Shown here: positions 63,094 to 64,000 of the stretch, piece by piece
Position numbering within the stretch: the first letter of the stretch is position 1
How the letters are laid out: every line of letters starts with the position of its first letter
Origin: CAVOJY01 sp963696405
Lineage (GTDB): Bacteria > Chloroflexota > Limnocylindria > Limnocylindrales > CSP1-4
Direction of reading: 5' to 3'
DNA length: 64,000 nt
Assembly (NCBI GenBank): GCA_963696405.1
Contig: CAVOJY010000005.1
Span: 62,001-126,000, forward strand
Position numbers and translations under genes: made by a program
Notes under the pieces: generated by a model
What the model was told of the DNA's origin: nothing
The model's input: the letters and a program-made list of their open reading frames with translations, nothing else
The model's database searches: none

Positions 63094-63120
63094 GGCGGGG
63101 CGCCGAGATGGCGCCCCGCC
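63094..63120 (-). terminator. Stem-loop after the second paralogue
   Basis: GGCGGGGCGCC at 63094-63104 pairs with GGCGCCCCGCC at 63110-63120 around a five-base loop, an 11-base-pair stem. It lies 76 bases after the stop of the minus-strand paralogue, just as the stem at 56898-56927 follows the first copy. Confidence 0.65.
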
Positions 63121-63195
63121 CCTGCGGGTTACCCCGTCTGTGCGCCGGGGCCGGTCCGGGACCTCCGGGTCGGTCGGCGCGAGATGGCTACGTCG

Positions 63196-64000
63196 TTACT
63201 TCACCAGCACGCGGTTGATGGTCTGCGACCAGGCGGCCGCGACCTCGGAGGTGCCGGCGAAGAAGGCGCGGTAGTACACGTACCGGGCGAAGCCTGTCCC
63301 GCTCAGCTTCGGCGGGATGGTGCTCCAGAACGCGTAGCCCTTGCCGTCAACGCGGCCGGTGGTCCGCTTGACCCACGTGCCGGTCTTGCCGTTGCGCTGC
63401 CAGAACTCGATGGCCTTGCCCTGGAACTGCGGTCCGACGTAGACGCGGTTGGTGACGTACGTGCCCTTGGCCACGACGAGGGTGCCGAAGGTCTTGTAGG
63501 GCGACGTCTCGCGGAACTTGTAGCCCGCCGCGACGGACATCGACGGGAAGAGCCCCGTGCTCACGACGTGGGCGTTGGTGACCACCTGGTCGAAGTCAGC
63601 CCACGCGTACGGGTGCGGCGGGGTCTGCGTCGGCGCGATAACGCCGCCGTCTCCGCCCAGCATGAGGTCGTGGCCGTAGAGGCCGCGATAGAAGCAGAGC
63701 CCAAGGCCGATCTGGCCGAAGAGGGCATCGAAGCCCTCCATGATCAGACCAGTCGAGAGCGCGAGGGCCGGGGTGCAGACCTCGAGCTGGACGTTGCCGT
63801 AGGCAGCGTCGTTCGTGGTCGAGTACTTCATGGACGACACCGTGATGACGCCCGGAACCCAGGCACCGACGACCGGCACGAAGGCCCGCTGGTCAACACG
63901 GAGGGCGAACTGAACGCTGTTCAGGTAGCCCTGGAAGTGCGCGATGAGGCCCGTGCTGGCCGCGTTCGTCGAGACAACCGGGGTAGTCCGGTTGGTGTCG
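63196..64000 (-). CDS. Paralogue of the large surface protein, 5' end beyond window edge
   Basis: The visible 268 residues are the C-terminal part of a near copy of the protein at 57028-60054. Shared blocks include FVPVVGAWVPGVITVSSMKY, a Cys-containing region (LEVCTPALALSTGLIMEGFD), FYRGLYGHD, and the shared C-terminal domain (TSPYKTFGTLVVAKGTYVTN, IEFWQRNGKTGTWVKRTTGR, FARYVYYRAFF, ending NRVLVK). DNA identity is highest in 63280-63556 and lower around the middle, indicating gene conversion or recent duplication. The reading frame is open to the window edge, so the true start lies outside. Confidence 0.9.
   Translation of the reverse strand, partial: DTNRTTPVVSTNAASTGLIAHFQGYLNSVQFALRVDQRAFVPVVGAWVPGVITVSSMKYSTTNDAAYGNVQLEVCTPALALSTGLIMEGFDALFGQIGLGLCFYRGLYGHDLMLGGDGGVIAPTQTPPHPYAWADFDQVVTNAHVVSTGLFPSMSVAAGYKFRETSPYKTFGTLVVAKGTYVTNRVYVGPQFQGKAIEFWQRNGKTGTWVKRTTGRVDGKGYAFWSTIPPKLSGTGFARYVYYRAFFAGTSEVAAAWSQTINRVLVK

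Overview
The window is about 64 kb of very GC-rich bacterial DNA with frequent GTG starts, tightly packed and often overlapping genes, and few recognisable Shine-Dalgarno-poor gaps. The gene set (DUF2277, AMMECR1, DUF885, GT87-type mannosyltransferase, UPF0145, PHP-fused DNA polymerase X, GAF/GGDEF proteins, many secreted Ig-like proteins) suggests an uncultured Chloroflexota lineage, possibly Limnocylindria-like. That placement is an inference from gene content, not a phylogeny. No rRNA, complete tRNA, CRISPR array or prophage was seen.

Layout. 0-6 kb: RDD membrane protein (cut by the window edge), moaA, two unrecognised proteins, an MscS-type channel and a CoxG-like SRPBCC protein. 6-18 kb: a catabolic island. 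On the minus strand lie livG-livJ-livF-livH-livM, a frameshifted short-chain dehydrogenase and the SRPBCC gene. Divergently on the plus strand lie an acetamidase/formamidase, a DeoR regulator, a second dehydrogenase and a pair resembling glycine dehydrogenase subunits 1 and 2. The glycine dehydrogenase-like proteins are divergent at expected active-site loops and no gcvT or gcvH lies nearby, so the pathway may act on something other than glycine. 18.7-21.3 kb: TetR regulator and a divergent two-gene ABC exporter. 21.4-26 kb: frameshifted DUF885 peptidase-like gene and a frameshifted Zn-ribbon methylase-like gene. 26-38.5 kb: housekeeping and small-family genes, a GH38 alpha-mannosidase, PHP/PolX and a GAF/GGDEF cyclase. 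38.8-42.5 kb: an MgtE-N/CBS sensor protein translationally abutted to an Nramp-related transporter, preceded by a leader hairpin that can hide the ribosome site, and then a single-chain HTH-PIN fusion.

42.7-64 kb is an accessory island of secreted proteins on the minus strand: two subtilisin-like proteases, Ig-like repeat proteins, and at least four proteins that end in the same roughly 110-residue C-terminal domain, one of which carries two copies around an RlpA-like barrel. Two of them are nearly identical tandem paralogues with look-alike terminators. A decayed IS3-family element and a hicAB toxin-antitoxin module sit inside this island. The shared C-terminal domain, with proteases translationally coupled to its carriers, is the best candidate here for an undescribed surface-display or maturation system.

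Seven ordinary genes carry single-base frameshifts (near 6565, 21955, 24340, 34045, 43920, 54505 and 61860), and the IS3 transposase has several more. This density suggests consensus sequence errors as much as real gene decay, so pseudogene calls here should be treated as provisional.
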